In this document: in pieces, positions 35,445-43,283 of the stretch
How the letters are laid out: each line of letters begins with the position of its first letter
Position numbering within the stretch: position 1 is the first letter of the stretch
NCBI RefSeq assembly: GCF_900102195.1
Contig: NZ_FNBE01000019.1
Location: 1 to 64,000, forward strand
Reading direction: 5' to 3'
DNA length: 64,000 bases
From: Pseudonocardia oroxyli
GTDB taxonomy: Bacteria > Actinomycetota > Actinomycetes > Mycobacteriales > Pseudonocardiaceae
Translations under genes and position numbers: made by a program
The notes under the pieces: model-generated
What the model was told of the DNA's origin: nothing
The model's input: the letters and a program-made list of their open reading frames with translations, nothing else
The model's database searches: none

Positions 35445-35879
35445 ATGCTGAGTTCCGCCGAGCACGTCGCTCTTCGCACCGAGGTCGCCCGGAGTTCGAC
35501 CATCCTCTCGCCGAGCACCATCGTCCCAGCTCAGAGGGCTGCCATCCTCGCTCTCGCGATCGTGAAACCGGAGATCCGGCTCGACGCGGAATCGGTGACC
35601 CTCACCCCCCACGCGGTGCAGCGCTATCGAGAGCGGGTGGAGGGGGTGCAGCGACGGATCGCGGTCCGGCGGCTCCGCTGGCTGGTCGCCACCGCCGACT
35701 GGCAGCACCGGCCGCGGTCGTGGACCGAGATCGTGCTGCATCCCGACGTGGTCTACGGCTACAGCCCGGACCGGCCCGACGTCTGCCTCCTCGTGCGGGA
35801 CACCGCGCTGGTGACCGTGTTGTCGCAGCGGTTCCTCGCCCAGGCGATCCCGCTCCCCCGGTCTCGTCGAGCCGGCTGA
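35445..35879 (+). CDS. Hypothetical 144-aa protein divergent from the hsd train
   Basis: The family is not recognised with confidence. The protein is soluble, with a central SVTLTPHAVQRYRERVEG segment that faintly recalls DUF4258-type proteins, then an arginine-rich helix and a beta-rich end with VYGYSPDRPDVCLLVRD. Coding potential is supported by a clear GGGAGAGG ribosome site seven bases before the ATG and by consistent codon usage. A longer frame back to 35235 starts from TTG and reads poorly. It is divergent from the hsd train and may share its control region. Confidence 0.65.
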   Translation: MLSSAEHVALRTEVARSSTILSPSTIVPAQRAAILALAIVKPEIRLDAESVTLTPHAVQRYRERVEGVQRRIAVRRLRWLVATADWQHRPRSWTEIVLHPDVVYGYSPDRPDVCLLVRDTALVTVLSQRFLAQAIPLPRSRRAG

Positions 35880-36018
35880 CGCCGCTCGACCGCCTGGTCG
35901 GCGCCTCGAACTCCGGAGGGGTGGGTTCGGGGCGTCGACCGCTCCTCAGAACTGACGATCTTCCGCGCTCCGGCTGACACCGGACGAAATGACATCGATG
36001 TGACTTTAGGAGGTTCTC

Positions 36019-36693
36019 ATGACGACGCTGGAAGGACAGTCCGTGCCCGCCGACGTCCCCACCTGGGCCACGGGATCCGCGGTGCTCACCGCGGACTCCG
36101 ACACCCTCGCCGTCTGGCAGGTGAGCCTGGACGGGCGGCCCACCGGGGCGTGGATCACACCGCTCGACGAGCTGCGTGCCGAACCGGACACGGCGGGGCG
36201 GCTGGTGAACTGCGTCGAGCGGCGGGCGATCGCGCTGTCGGACGTGTCCAGAGCGGACACGGTGCTGAGCGAACTCACCACCTGCGCCAAGCTCGAGGAC
36301 GGTTGGTGGCGCGGGCAGACATTCGACGTCGCCGGCGCGTTCGGCGACGTGCTGGAGCGCCGCGCCGGGGTGGAACACGCCATCGCGGCTGTGCGGGAGT
36401 CCGGTCGGAAGACCACCGACATCGACTGGCGTCGGGATCTCGGCGGGCCCGCCGGCTCGATCGCGGAGCTCCTCCGCCTGGCCCGGCTGGGGGTACCCAG
36501 CGGATCGCCTGCTGTGTCCGACGCCCTCGCCGTCGTGGGAGTCCTCCGCTGGATCGCCGGGGTGTGGGAGGAGACCGAGCAGGTCAAGAACCGGCGCGAC
36601 TACGTCCGCACCGCCTTGGGGCCGCCGGAGCCGTTGCCGCCGCGTTGGCGGGAGGCGGCCCTGGCGGCCGACCGCACCCGGCTGCCGCTGTGA
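36019..36693 (+). CDS. Hypothetical 224-aa protein coupled to the exonuclease gene
   Basis: I do not recognise the family. The product is soluble with no signal peptide. It starts with a strand-rich region (AVLTADSDTLAVWQVSLDG) ending in WITPLDELRAEP and continues as helices, with WWRGQTFDVAGAFGDVLERR in the centre and LRWIAGVWEETEQVKNRRDYV at the end. AGGAGG lies eight bases upstream of the ATG. The stop TGA overlaps the GTG start of the exonuclease-BRCT gene, so the two are probably co-expressed. Confidence 0.75.
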   Translation: MTTLEGQSVPADVPTWATGSAVLTADSDTLAVWQVSLDGRPTGAWITPLDELRAEPDTAGRLVNCVERRAIALSDVSRADTVLSELTTCAKLEDGWWRGQTFDVAGAFGDVLERRAGVEHAIAAVRESGRKTTDIDWRRDLGGPAGSIAELLRLARLGVPSGSPAVSDALAVVGVLRWIAGVWEETEQVKNRRDYVRTALGPPEPLPPRWREAALAADRTRLPL

Positions 36694-37925
36694 ACACCCC
36701 CGGCTACGCGGTCATCGACGTCGAGACGACCGGGATCCAGCCCGGCTTCCACCACCGCATCGCCGAGATCGCGATCGTGCACGTCGACCCGTCCGGCGCA
36801 GTCACGGACTCGTGGGACACGCTCGTCAACCCCGGACGGGACCTCGGGCCGCAGTGGATCCACGGCATCCGGGCCGCCGACGTCCGGCGGGCGCCGGTCT
36901 TCGGAGAGGTCGCGGGCGAGATCGCGGCACGCCTGGCGGGGCGGGTCGTCGTCGCGCACAACTGGGCGTTCGACGCCATGCACCTGCGCGCCGAGTACCA
37001 GCGGCTCGGTCACGAAGTCCCGCTTCACCGGGACGCTGGGCTGTGCACCATGCGCGCCACCGGAGTAGCGATCCCGTGGACCCGACGCTCGCTGGTCGAG
37101 TGCTGCGCGGCCGCAGGACTGCCCGAGCGCGACTGGCACACCGCGGCGGCGGACGCGGCCGCCGCTGCCGACCTGCTGAGGTTTCTGCTCGCCGCCGCAC
37201 CGGACGTCGTCCGCCTCAGCGAGGAGCAGCTCCGCACCGCGGCATGGCGCTGGCCGGATCTGGGCGACCACCGAGGGCGTGCCGTTCAGCGGACACCGTC
37301 CGGGACGACTCGACCGCACTTCCTCGCCCGCCTCGTCGACCGGATCCCACGGGCCGAGCGCCCCGAGACCGACGCCTACCTGGCCATGCTGGACCGCGCC
37401 CTGCTCGACCGGCACCTCTCCGACACCGAGGCGGACGGGCTGCTCGACCTCGCCCACGACCTGGGCCTGCACAAGGCCGAGGTCGTCGAGGTGCATCACA
37501 GCTACCTGACCGCGCTCGCCCAAGCGGCGTGGGACGACGGTGTCGTGACACCCGACGAGCACGCGGACCTGGTCTCCGTCACGGGCTTGCTCGATCTCGA
37601 CGAGGACGCGGTGGACGTTGCACTGCGGGCGGCGCTGGACGAGCCGATGACTCCGACGTCGGTCTCTGTGGGCGGGCTCCACCTGGCACCCGGCGACACC
37701 GTCGTCCTGACGGGGACGATGCGTCGGGGGCGACGGGAGATCACGGCGGACGCGGTCGCCGTCGGGCTCCGGATGACGACGAACGTCAGCCGTCGGACCA
37801 CGGTGGTCGTGGCGGCCGATCCCGACTCCCTGTCCGGCAAGGCGGAGCGGGCTCGCGAGCTCGGTGTCCCGGTCGTCACCGAGGACGCGTTCCTCAGCCT
37901 CCTCGACTCGGTTCGCCATGGGTAA
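36690..37925 (+). CDS. DEDDh exonuclease with C-terminal BRCT domain
   Basis: The 411-aa protein begins with a DnaQ-like 3'-5' exonuclease: ExoI motif VIDVETTGI (D10, E12), ExoII in VVVAHNWAFDAMHL, and ExoIII as DWHTAAADAAAAADLL, giving the DEDDh set. A helical middle (AYLAMLDRALLDRHLSDTEA) recalls TerB-like modules. The C-terminus is a BRCT domain (GDTVVLTGTMRRGRREITAD to VPVVTEDAFLSLL). It starts with GTG overlapping the previous stop; the upstream frame is noise. DnaQ-BRCT fusions occur in actinobacterial accessory DNA and probably act in repair or replication-linked DNA processing. A direct defence role is speculative. Confidence 0.88.
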   Translation: MNTPGYAVIDVETTGIQPGFHHRIAEIAIVHVDPSGAVTDSWDTLVNPGRDLGPQWIHGIRAADVRRAPVFGEVAGEIAARLAGRVVVAHNWAFDAMHLRAEYQRLGHEVPLHRDAGLCTMRATGVAIPWTRRSLVECCAAAGLPERDWHTAAADAAAAADLLRFLLAAAPDVVRLSEEQLRTAAWRWPDLGDHRGRAVQRTPSGTTRPHFLARLVDRIPRAERPETDAYLAMLDRALLDRHLSDTEADGLLDLAHDLGLHKAEVVEVHHSYLTALAQAAWDDGVVTPDEHADLVSVTGLLDLDEDAVDVALRAALDEPMTPTSVSVGGLHLAPGDTVVLTGTMRRGRREITADAVAVGLRMTTNVSRRTTVVVAADPDSLSGKAERARELGVPVVTEDAFLSLLDSVRHG

Positions 37926-38522
37926 GCCGGACCAGCCGCGGAACCCCGACAACGGCAGGTGGCGCAAGCGAGGGGTCACCTTCACCGTCGCCGCCACGAT
38001 CGGGCTGGGCATGGCCTACTTCGGAACGACGGGCGGAGCATCGACAGCAGCCCGGCCCGCGAGTTCATCGTCGGTGAAGGCGAAGGACCGGAGCTTCACC
38101 AAGGTCGTCGCCAGACTGGAGAAGCAGGGCCGGACTGTACGGCGGCTCGATGAGGCCTTCGATCAGGACTGCGCGCGGCAGTCCTACGGCCAGGTGCAGG
38201 ACTACCTCCGTGCCAACCCCTGCGAGGGGCTCGGGCGCGCGCTGTTCGAGATCACGGAGTCCGGCGTCACCGTCGTCGTCGCCGTCTCGGTGGTCGACAT
38301 GCCCGACGAACCGACGCCCGGGAGCTGCACCGGCTCGTCGACACCCACGGCACCGGCAACATCACAGAGCTCCGCGATACGCGCCGAGTCACGTGGACCG
38401 GCGAGCAGTACGCGTCCGGACGCCACGAGACGACGGTCGTGAACGCCCAGGCGGAGCCCACCACCAGCCGAACCGTCGCCGCGGTTCGCCTGGCTTCCAG
38501 CCTCGCCGACAGCGTGGTGTGA
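37918..38522 (+). pseudogene. Frameshifted membrane-anchored protein
   Basis: The frame opening with MGKPDQPRNPDNGRWRKRG has one membrane segment near residues 20-38 and then a soluble region (SYGQVQDYLRANPCEGLG, GVTVVVAVSVVDMPDE). Near base 38309 coding sense jumps to another frame. That frame continues cleanly as ARELHRLVDTHGTGNITELR and ends with VAAVRLASSLADSVV at TGA 38520-38522. A single-base deletion, or a two-base insertion, in the native gene would explain this. If not a sequencing error the gene is broken. The intact form would be about 200 aa. I do not recognise the family. It follows the exonuclease with an eight-base overlap. Confidence 0.65.
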
Positions 38523-38626
38523 CGAGCACTGCGGAACCGCCGATATCACCCGATTGTGACCCTACGTGAGCGTTGGGTGACCGATCACCGCTAGCGTTCT
38601 CGAAGCACGACCATCCGGGGGGATGT

Positions 38627-41044
38627 ATGGACAAGGCAGAGCTGGGTCTCTACGAACTGCTCATCGAGCGCCTTCTCGCCGACGACGCCGTCGACGACGC
38701 GACGTCCGGACTGATCCTCGCCGCGTGGTCCGGCGACGACGCACTCGCCGACGCTCTCGCCGGTCGTGGCGCACCCACCGCTGAGCCTCCCAGCGAGACC
38801 GAGGCCGAGCACCCCGACGTCTACCTGGCCGCGGTCCATGCCGAGGGGTTCCGAGGTATCGGCAGGCCCGCAACTCTGCAACTGGCGCCAGGCCCTGGGC
38901 TGACCCTGGTCACCGGCCGCAACGGTTCTGGGAAGTCGAGCTTCGCGGAAGCCGCCGAGCTCGTGATGACCGGCAGGAACGAGCGCTGGTCCGGTAGGAC
39001 GGCCGTGTGGCGCGACGGCTGGCGCAATCTCCATTCCGGGGACGACGCGTCGGTCGCCGTCGACCTCACCGTCGCCGGCACGAACGGCACCACGAAGGTG
39101 CAGCGCCGTTGGGCCCCGGAGGACAAGCTCGAGGGCGGCCGGTGGACCCGGCAGGAGCCCAAGGCCAAGGTTCAGGACTTCGACGGGTCCGTATGGGGTG
39201 CGTCGATGCAGACCTACCGCCCCTTCCTCTCCTACAGCGAGCTCGGCGCCCTGATCGACGGCAAGCCGACGGAACTCCACGATGCCGTGCACGATCTCCT
39301 CGGACTCGGAGCCCTGACCGCGACCCAGACGCGGCTCAAAGCGGCGCGCAAGCCGCTCGCCGACCGGGCCCGGGACGCGAACGCCGAACGCAAGGCCATC
39401 CGGACCGACCTGGCGAGCGCGGACGACCCGCGCATTGTCGAGGCGCTCGCTCTGCTCAAGTCGACTTCGCCGGACTTGGGACGGCTCGCCGGACTCCTCA
39501 CTGCTGCCGAGGATCCCGGCGGGAGTGCCGCAAGCCTGCGCGCGGTCCTGGACCTGAGGCTGCCGGCTGCCGAGGACGTGCGAGCTACGGCCGAGCGGAT
39601 CCGCGCCGCCGTCGACGAGCACACCGCGGTCGCCTCCGCCGAGAGCAGCCGCGCCGACGTCGTGGCCCGGCTCCTGCGCGAGGCCCTGCACGTTCACACC
39701 GACTACGGATCCACGACCTGTCCCCTCTGTGAACAGGGCACGCTCGACGACGCCTGGCGGGCCTCTGCCGCCACCCGTGCCGATCAGCTCGAACGCTCAG
39801 CCGCCGAGGTGCGCGGGGCAACCTCCGAGCTCGAGGCCGCGATCGCTGCCGGGCGCTCGCTGGTGCACGCCCTCCCCGCTGTCCTCACCGGACGGGCGCG
39901 CGAGACCTGGCAGGACTGGGTGCAGGCCGGTCGAGCCGAGGGACCTGCGGCACTCGTACAGGGGTTGGAGGCGGCCCACCCCGTCGTCGCGGCCGCCCTG
40001 GCGGAGGCGCGCGCCGAGTCCGAGGCCGAGCTGGCTCGGCGGGACGAGGTCTGGGCGCCGGTCGTTCGTAGGCTCGGCGCCTACCACGACGTGGCCGCGG
40101 AGGTCGCCGTCGAAGCCAGCGCGAATGCCACGCTGGCCCGGGCCGAGAAGTGGCTCGCCGACACCGCGACCGAGTTGCGGAGCCAGCGCCTCGCTCCTTT
40201 CGCGGAACAGTCCCAGCATGTGTGGCAGGCACTGCGCCAGCAGAGCAACGTCGGGCTGGGGGCGGTGCGACTGACCGGCACGCACAATCAGCGCCGAGTG
40301 GCGGTGGACGTCAGCATCGACGGGGTGGACGGAGGTGCCGCGCTCGGTGTGATGAGCCAGGGGGAGCTTCACTCGCTCGGGCTTGCGTTGTTCCTCCCCC
40401 GCGCGACGGTCGATCAGAGCCCCTTCCGCTTCATCGTGATCGACGACCCGGTGCAGGCCATGGACCCGGCGAAGGTCGACGGGCTGGCCCGTGTCCTCGC
40501 CGAGGTCGCGCTCACCCGGCAGGTCGTGGTCTTCACCCACGACGATCGCCTCGCCGACGCCGTGCGCCGCCTCGAGCTGCCCGCCACGATCTGGGAGGTC
40601 GTGCGCGGCGAGCAGTCGGCCGTCGAGATGCGCCGCAGCGACGATCCGATCGCCCGCTACCTCGACGACGCCAAGGCGATGGCCTCGACGGAGGACCTTC
40701 CGCCGGACATCCGCAGCGAGCTGGTCGCCTCCTGCTGCCGCAGCGCCGTCGAGGCCGCCTGCCATTCCAAGATCCGCTCGGTTCGTCTCGCCGCAGGCCA
40801 CACGCATGCAGACGTCGAAGTCGTGCTAAAGAACGCCGATACGACGAACAAGAAGGCGACCCTCGCCGTCTTCGACGATCCGACGCGTGGCAGCGACCTG
40901 CTCGGCCGCATCAAGTCAGGGCTCGGCCCGGGCGCGGTCGATGCCTTCCAGAAGTGCAAGAAAGGTGCTCACAAGGGCCTGGTCGGTGACCTCCACCCCT
41001 TCATCAAGGACGTGAAGAAGCTCGCCGAGTGGCTCCAGAAATGA
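38627..41044 (+). CDS. SMC/SbcC-like AAA ATPase with a CxxC hook
   Basis: The 805-aa protein has the split ABC-ATPase head of SMC/Rad50/SbcC proteins. Walker A GRNGSGKSS is at residues 97-105. Helical arms follow with a zinc-hook motif C365-P-L-C368 at the turn, then the signature SQGELHSLGLALFLP near 577 and Walker B FIVIDDPVQAMDP near 606 with the H-loop VVFTHDD. The arms are short for SbcC. A 60-residue acidic N-terminal extension precedes the head and a basic C-terminal tail follows. GGGGGGAT lies before the ATG. It overlaps a 122-aa partner by four bases. Lamassu LmuB has a similar plan, but I see no LmuA-type effector. Confidence 0.85.
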   Translation: MDKAELGLYELLIERLLADDAVDDATSGLILAAWSGDDALADALAGRGAPTAEPPSETEAEHPDVYLAAVHAEGFRGIGRPATLQLAPGPGLTLVTGRNGSGKSSFAEAAELVMTGRNERWSGRTAVWRDGWRNLHSGDDASVAVDLTVAGTNGTTKVQRRWAPEDKLEGGRWTRQEPKAKVQDFDGSVWGASMQTYRPFLSYSELGALIDGKPTELHDAVHDLLGLGALTATQTRLKAARKPLADRARDANAERKAIRTDLASADDPRIVEALALLKSTSPDLGRLAGLLTAAEDPGGSAASLRAVLDLRLPAAEDVRATAERIRAAVDEHTAVASAESSRADVVARLLREALHVHTDYGSTTCPLCEQGTLDDAWRASAATRADQLERSAAEVRGATSELEAAIAAGRSLVHALPAVLTGRARETWQDWVQAGRAEGPAALVQGLEAAHPVVAAALAEARAESEAELARRDEVWAPVVRRLGAYHDVAAEVAVEASANATLARAEKWLADTATELRSQRLAPFAEQSQHVWQALRQQSNVGLGAVRLTGTHNQRRVAVDVSIDGVDGGAALGVMSQGELHSLGLALFLPRATVDQSPFRFIVIDDPVQAMDPAKVDGLARVLAEVALTRQVVVFTHDDRLADAVRRLELPATIWEVVRGEQSAVEMRRSDDPIARYLDDAKAMASTEDLPPDIRSELVASCCRSAVEAACHSKIRSVRLAAGHTHADVEVVLKNADTTNKKATLAVFDDPTRGSDLLGRIKSGLGPGAVDAFQKCKKGAHKGLVGDLHPFIKDVKKLAEWLQK

Positions 41045-41409
41045 GCCATGCCGCGATCCACCGCCTCGACGTCGCCGACCGGATCCTGCACGCGCCGGAT
41101 CTGGTCGAGGACGGTGCCTGGCCGCGGGCCTGCACGTGGCTCATCCGCCTCGCTCTCGAGCACGGCCTCGACGACTTCTGGGCCACCCACCGTCCGGAGG
41201 TCGCCGAGGTGTCCAGACGAGCGCAGCTTCTCACCCTGACCCGCACGATCGACTCCGATCTCGGCTCGCGCGCCACCGTGCTCTGGTACGCCCTCAGCCA
41301 AGCCGCCCACCACCACGCCTACGAGCTCGCCCCCACCGGCGCCGAACTCCGGACCTGGCACACCGATGTCCACCTGCTCACCGAGGATTTGAGGTCTCGC
41401 AGCGCGTGA
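41041..41409 (+). CDS. Small helical partner of the hook ATPase
   Basis: The 122-aa protein is predicted all-helical and soluble, with no recognised family. Segments such as HRLDVADRILHAPDLV, CTWLIRLALEHGLDDFWA and LWYALSQAAHHHAYELAPTG are consistent with a helical-bundle (HEPN-like or four-helix) fold. I do not see a definite HEPN RxxxxH motif. The ATG overlaps the ATPase stop by four bases, so the two are a two-gene unit. It could be a regulatory subunit or a small effector; sequence alone does not decide. Confidence 0.75.
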   Translation: MSHAAIHRLDVADRILHAPDLVEDGAWPRACTWLIRLALEHGLDDFWATHRPEVAEVSRRAQLLTLTRTIDSDLGSRATVLWYALSQAAHHHAYELAPTGAELRTWHTDVHLLTEDLRSRSA

Positions 41410-41696
41410 AGACCGGAGGCGGTGTCCATCTCAGCCTGCGAGCTGGAGCGGCGCACCGTTGAAGGTGTTCAGGATCGTTTGGTGGGTCTGCCACCCGCGG
41501 GAGCGAGTGCCGGGCTCGCCGGGAGGCGTACCGGGTTGAGCTGCGGCGGCCAGGAGCTGCCCGAGGCCGCTGCGGGCGAGCATCAGGAGGCAGTAGGTGG
41601 CTCGGGCGCAGGTGACGGCGAGGCGGCCGAAGGCGGAGTTAAAATCGTCGACCGCGTCATCGGCGAGTACCTCAGGCCGCGGACCTGTCACGCCCC

Positions 41697-42097
41697 GGAC
41701 CCGCGGACTCGGTCGCAGAGCACGTCGCCGCGCTCCAGCGGTTCGCCGATGCGCTGCTCGAAGCGATCCGACCGCGCGTGAGCGCACCCTCCGACACCAG
41801 GAGCGAGCCGCCTACCTCGCGCAGTGGAAGGAGGAGGTCCTCGGCTGGTTGAGCACCGACCCCACCTCCCGCTCGTAGGATTCGCCCGCCGACGCGACCC
41901 AGCGCCTCTACCTAGTCGCGTGGGGCAATTGGGTGAAACTCGCCCACGGCACCGACGCTCGGGTGCAGCAACATCTGGCGTTCCCGGACTGTCGGGTCAT
42001 CCAGGTGGTCGAGGCGAGCCATGTCGACATCACGCAGGCCGAGAGGAACATCGCCGACTTCGCCCATCTATCGCTCATGCCGAGCGGCGGGACGTGA
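41697..42097 (+). pseudogene. Remnant of an unidentified gene (frameshift and stop)
   Basis: Three protein-like stretches lie in a row. The first (DSVAEHVAALQRFADALLEA) is in one frame to about base 41778. The second (HQERAAYLAQWKEEVLGWL) continues in another frame and is stopped by TAG at 41876-41878. The third (LYLVAWGNWVKLAHGTDARV to RNIADFAHLSLMPSGG) resumes in that second frame and ends at TGA 42095-42097. One frameshift plus one nonsense codon would therefore explain the region. I cannot name the family. The segment from 41410 to here holds no other supported gene, and the 197 bases after it are empty. Confidence 0.5.
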
Positions 42098-42294
42098 CCG
42101 GCGAGAACTGACCGGACCGGTCTCGGCGACACGGAGCGTCGCAGCGCGGGCTCGCCGCGCCCGGAATTCACGAACGCCCGCGTTCACAAGATCGTCTGGT
42201 CGCGCCCTCGCGACCGCGCAAGGGAACCTTCTGCATATCTTGCTCCGCCCCGGAAGCACGAACGGCGAGTCGTTCGCACTGCACGATCGACGGG

Positions 42295-42756
42295 TCAGTC
42301 CCCGGCGCAGCCGACGCCGTCACCGACGGTGTCGAGACCGAGTCGATAGCCGGGATCGCCCCTCCGGATCGGGGCGGCGCCCGCCGCTCTCACAGCGTCA
42401 CAGTTCTTGTAGTAGACCGACGCCGGCGGGGCGGGGTCGGCAGTGCGTGGGCTGTCGCGGTTCGGGTCTGGGTCGGGCTGAGGGTTCGGGCGGGGCTTAG
42501 GAGTGCCTGCCGGCCTGGTGGTCGTCGTCGGGGCCGGTGTGCGCGTGGTCGGGGTCGGCGCGATCGGGGTGGGGCTGGGGGTCCAGCGGACTGAGGTGGT
42601 CGAGGTCGTCGTCGGGGTGCCGAGGACGGACTGGGTGGCCGTCGGGGTCTCGTCCTCTCCCCCGCCGCTGCAGGCGCGGATCAGGCCGCCGAGCAGCAGG
42701 ACCAGCAGAATCAGGCAGCCGCAGCCGGCAGCCGGGTTCTGCTTCTTCGCGGCCAT
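42295..42756 (-). CDS. Excalibur-domain protein with N-terminal anchor
   Basis: The 153-aa protein begins with a short basic stretch, then a hydrophobic helix (LILLVLLLGGLIRAC) that serves as a signal or membrane anchor. A serine/threonine/proline-rich linker of about 75 residues follows. It ends with the Excalibur calcium-binding motif: YYKNCDAVRAAGAAPIRRGD, then DTVGDGVGC. Excalibur domains are extracellular and often linked to nucleases or secreted proteins. The cysteine after the helix lies in LIRAC, not a canonical lipobox, so lipidation is uncertain. The start is the ATG before AAKKQN. It is the only envelope-type gene at this end of the element; function is unknown. Confidence 0.8.
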   Translation of the reverse strand: MAAKKQNPAAGCGCLILLVLLLGGLIRACSGGGEDETPTATQSVLGTPTTTSTTSVRWTPSPTPIAPTPTTRTPAPTTTTRPAGTPKPRPNPQPDPDPNRDSPRTADPAPPASVYYKNCDAVRAAGAAPIRRGDPGYRLGLDTVGDGVGCAGD

Positions 42757-43103
42757 CACCGAACGCTCGCGAACGAGGGGCGAACAAGGACGAGCGGGGA
42801 CGAACGAACGACGAGCACATCGGTGTGCCGTCCAGACTGATCGAGCAGACCGTGCGGGGAGCCGGGGAGCTGAAAGGCAGGTCGCGACACGTGCTCGTTG
42901 CGTTACGCGCTGTCCACAGTCACGGGAAAGCGTCCGAGTAGTCCACATGTCGATCAATGGCCGTGGCGGAGGGGACGGACCGCAGGTCACGCTCGTGTCG
43001 TGACTCCTTCGGCCCTGTTCGGTCGAGCCCCCGGACGACAGCTCCCGAGTACGGAGCGGCGTCCGGTGAGGCTCCTGGGACCACAGCGCCCCAGGAGGAT
43101 CCC
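42757..43103. other. Gene-free region before the excisionase
   Basis: No supported gene is seen in these 347 bases. The part near 42770-42815 has several short GAACGA-type repeats. The rest probably carries the xis-int promoter. An upstream extension of the excisionase frame covers part of this region, but its composition does not match the family. Confidence 0.4.
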
Positions 43104-43283
43104 GTGACCGACTTCGACGACCTGCCCGTCCTGCTCACCGTTCCGGCCGCCGCTCGCATCCTCGGGATCAGCCGGGCGGCCGCGTACCGCTACGTCGACA
43201 GCGGGGTGCTGCCCTCGAAGCGGCTCGGCGGGCGGATCTACATCCCGCGGGACCGGCTACGGGAGCTGGTCGAGGCCACGTGA
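43104..43283 (+). CDS. xis: Excisionase-like HTH protein
   Basis: This is a 59-aa MerR/HTH_17-type protein with VPAAARILGISRAAAYRYVD as the helix-turn-helix and KRLGGRIYIPRDRLREL as the wing. This is the size and motif set of excisionase partners of actinobacterial tyrosine integrases. The GTG start has AGGAGG six bases upstream. The longer frame would add 49 residues unlike the family. Its TGA overlaps the integrase GTG by four bases, so the two are made together. It probably directs excision of the element at the flanking att sites. Confidence 0.88.
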   Translation: MTDFDDLPVLLTVPAAARILGISRAAAYRYVDSGVLPSKRLGGRIYIPRDRLRELVEAT

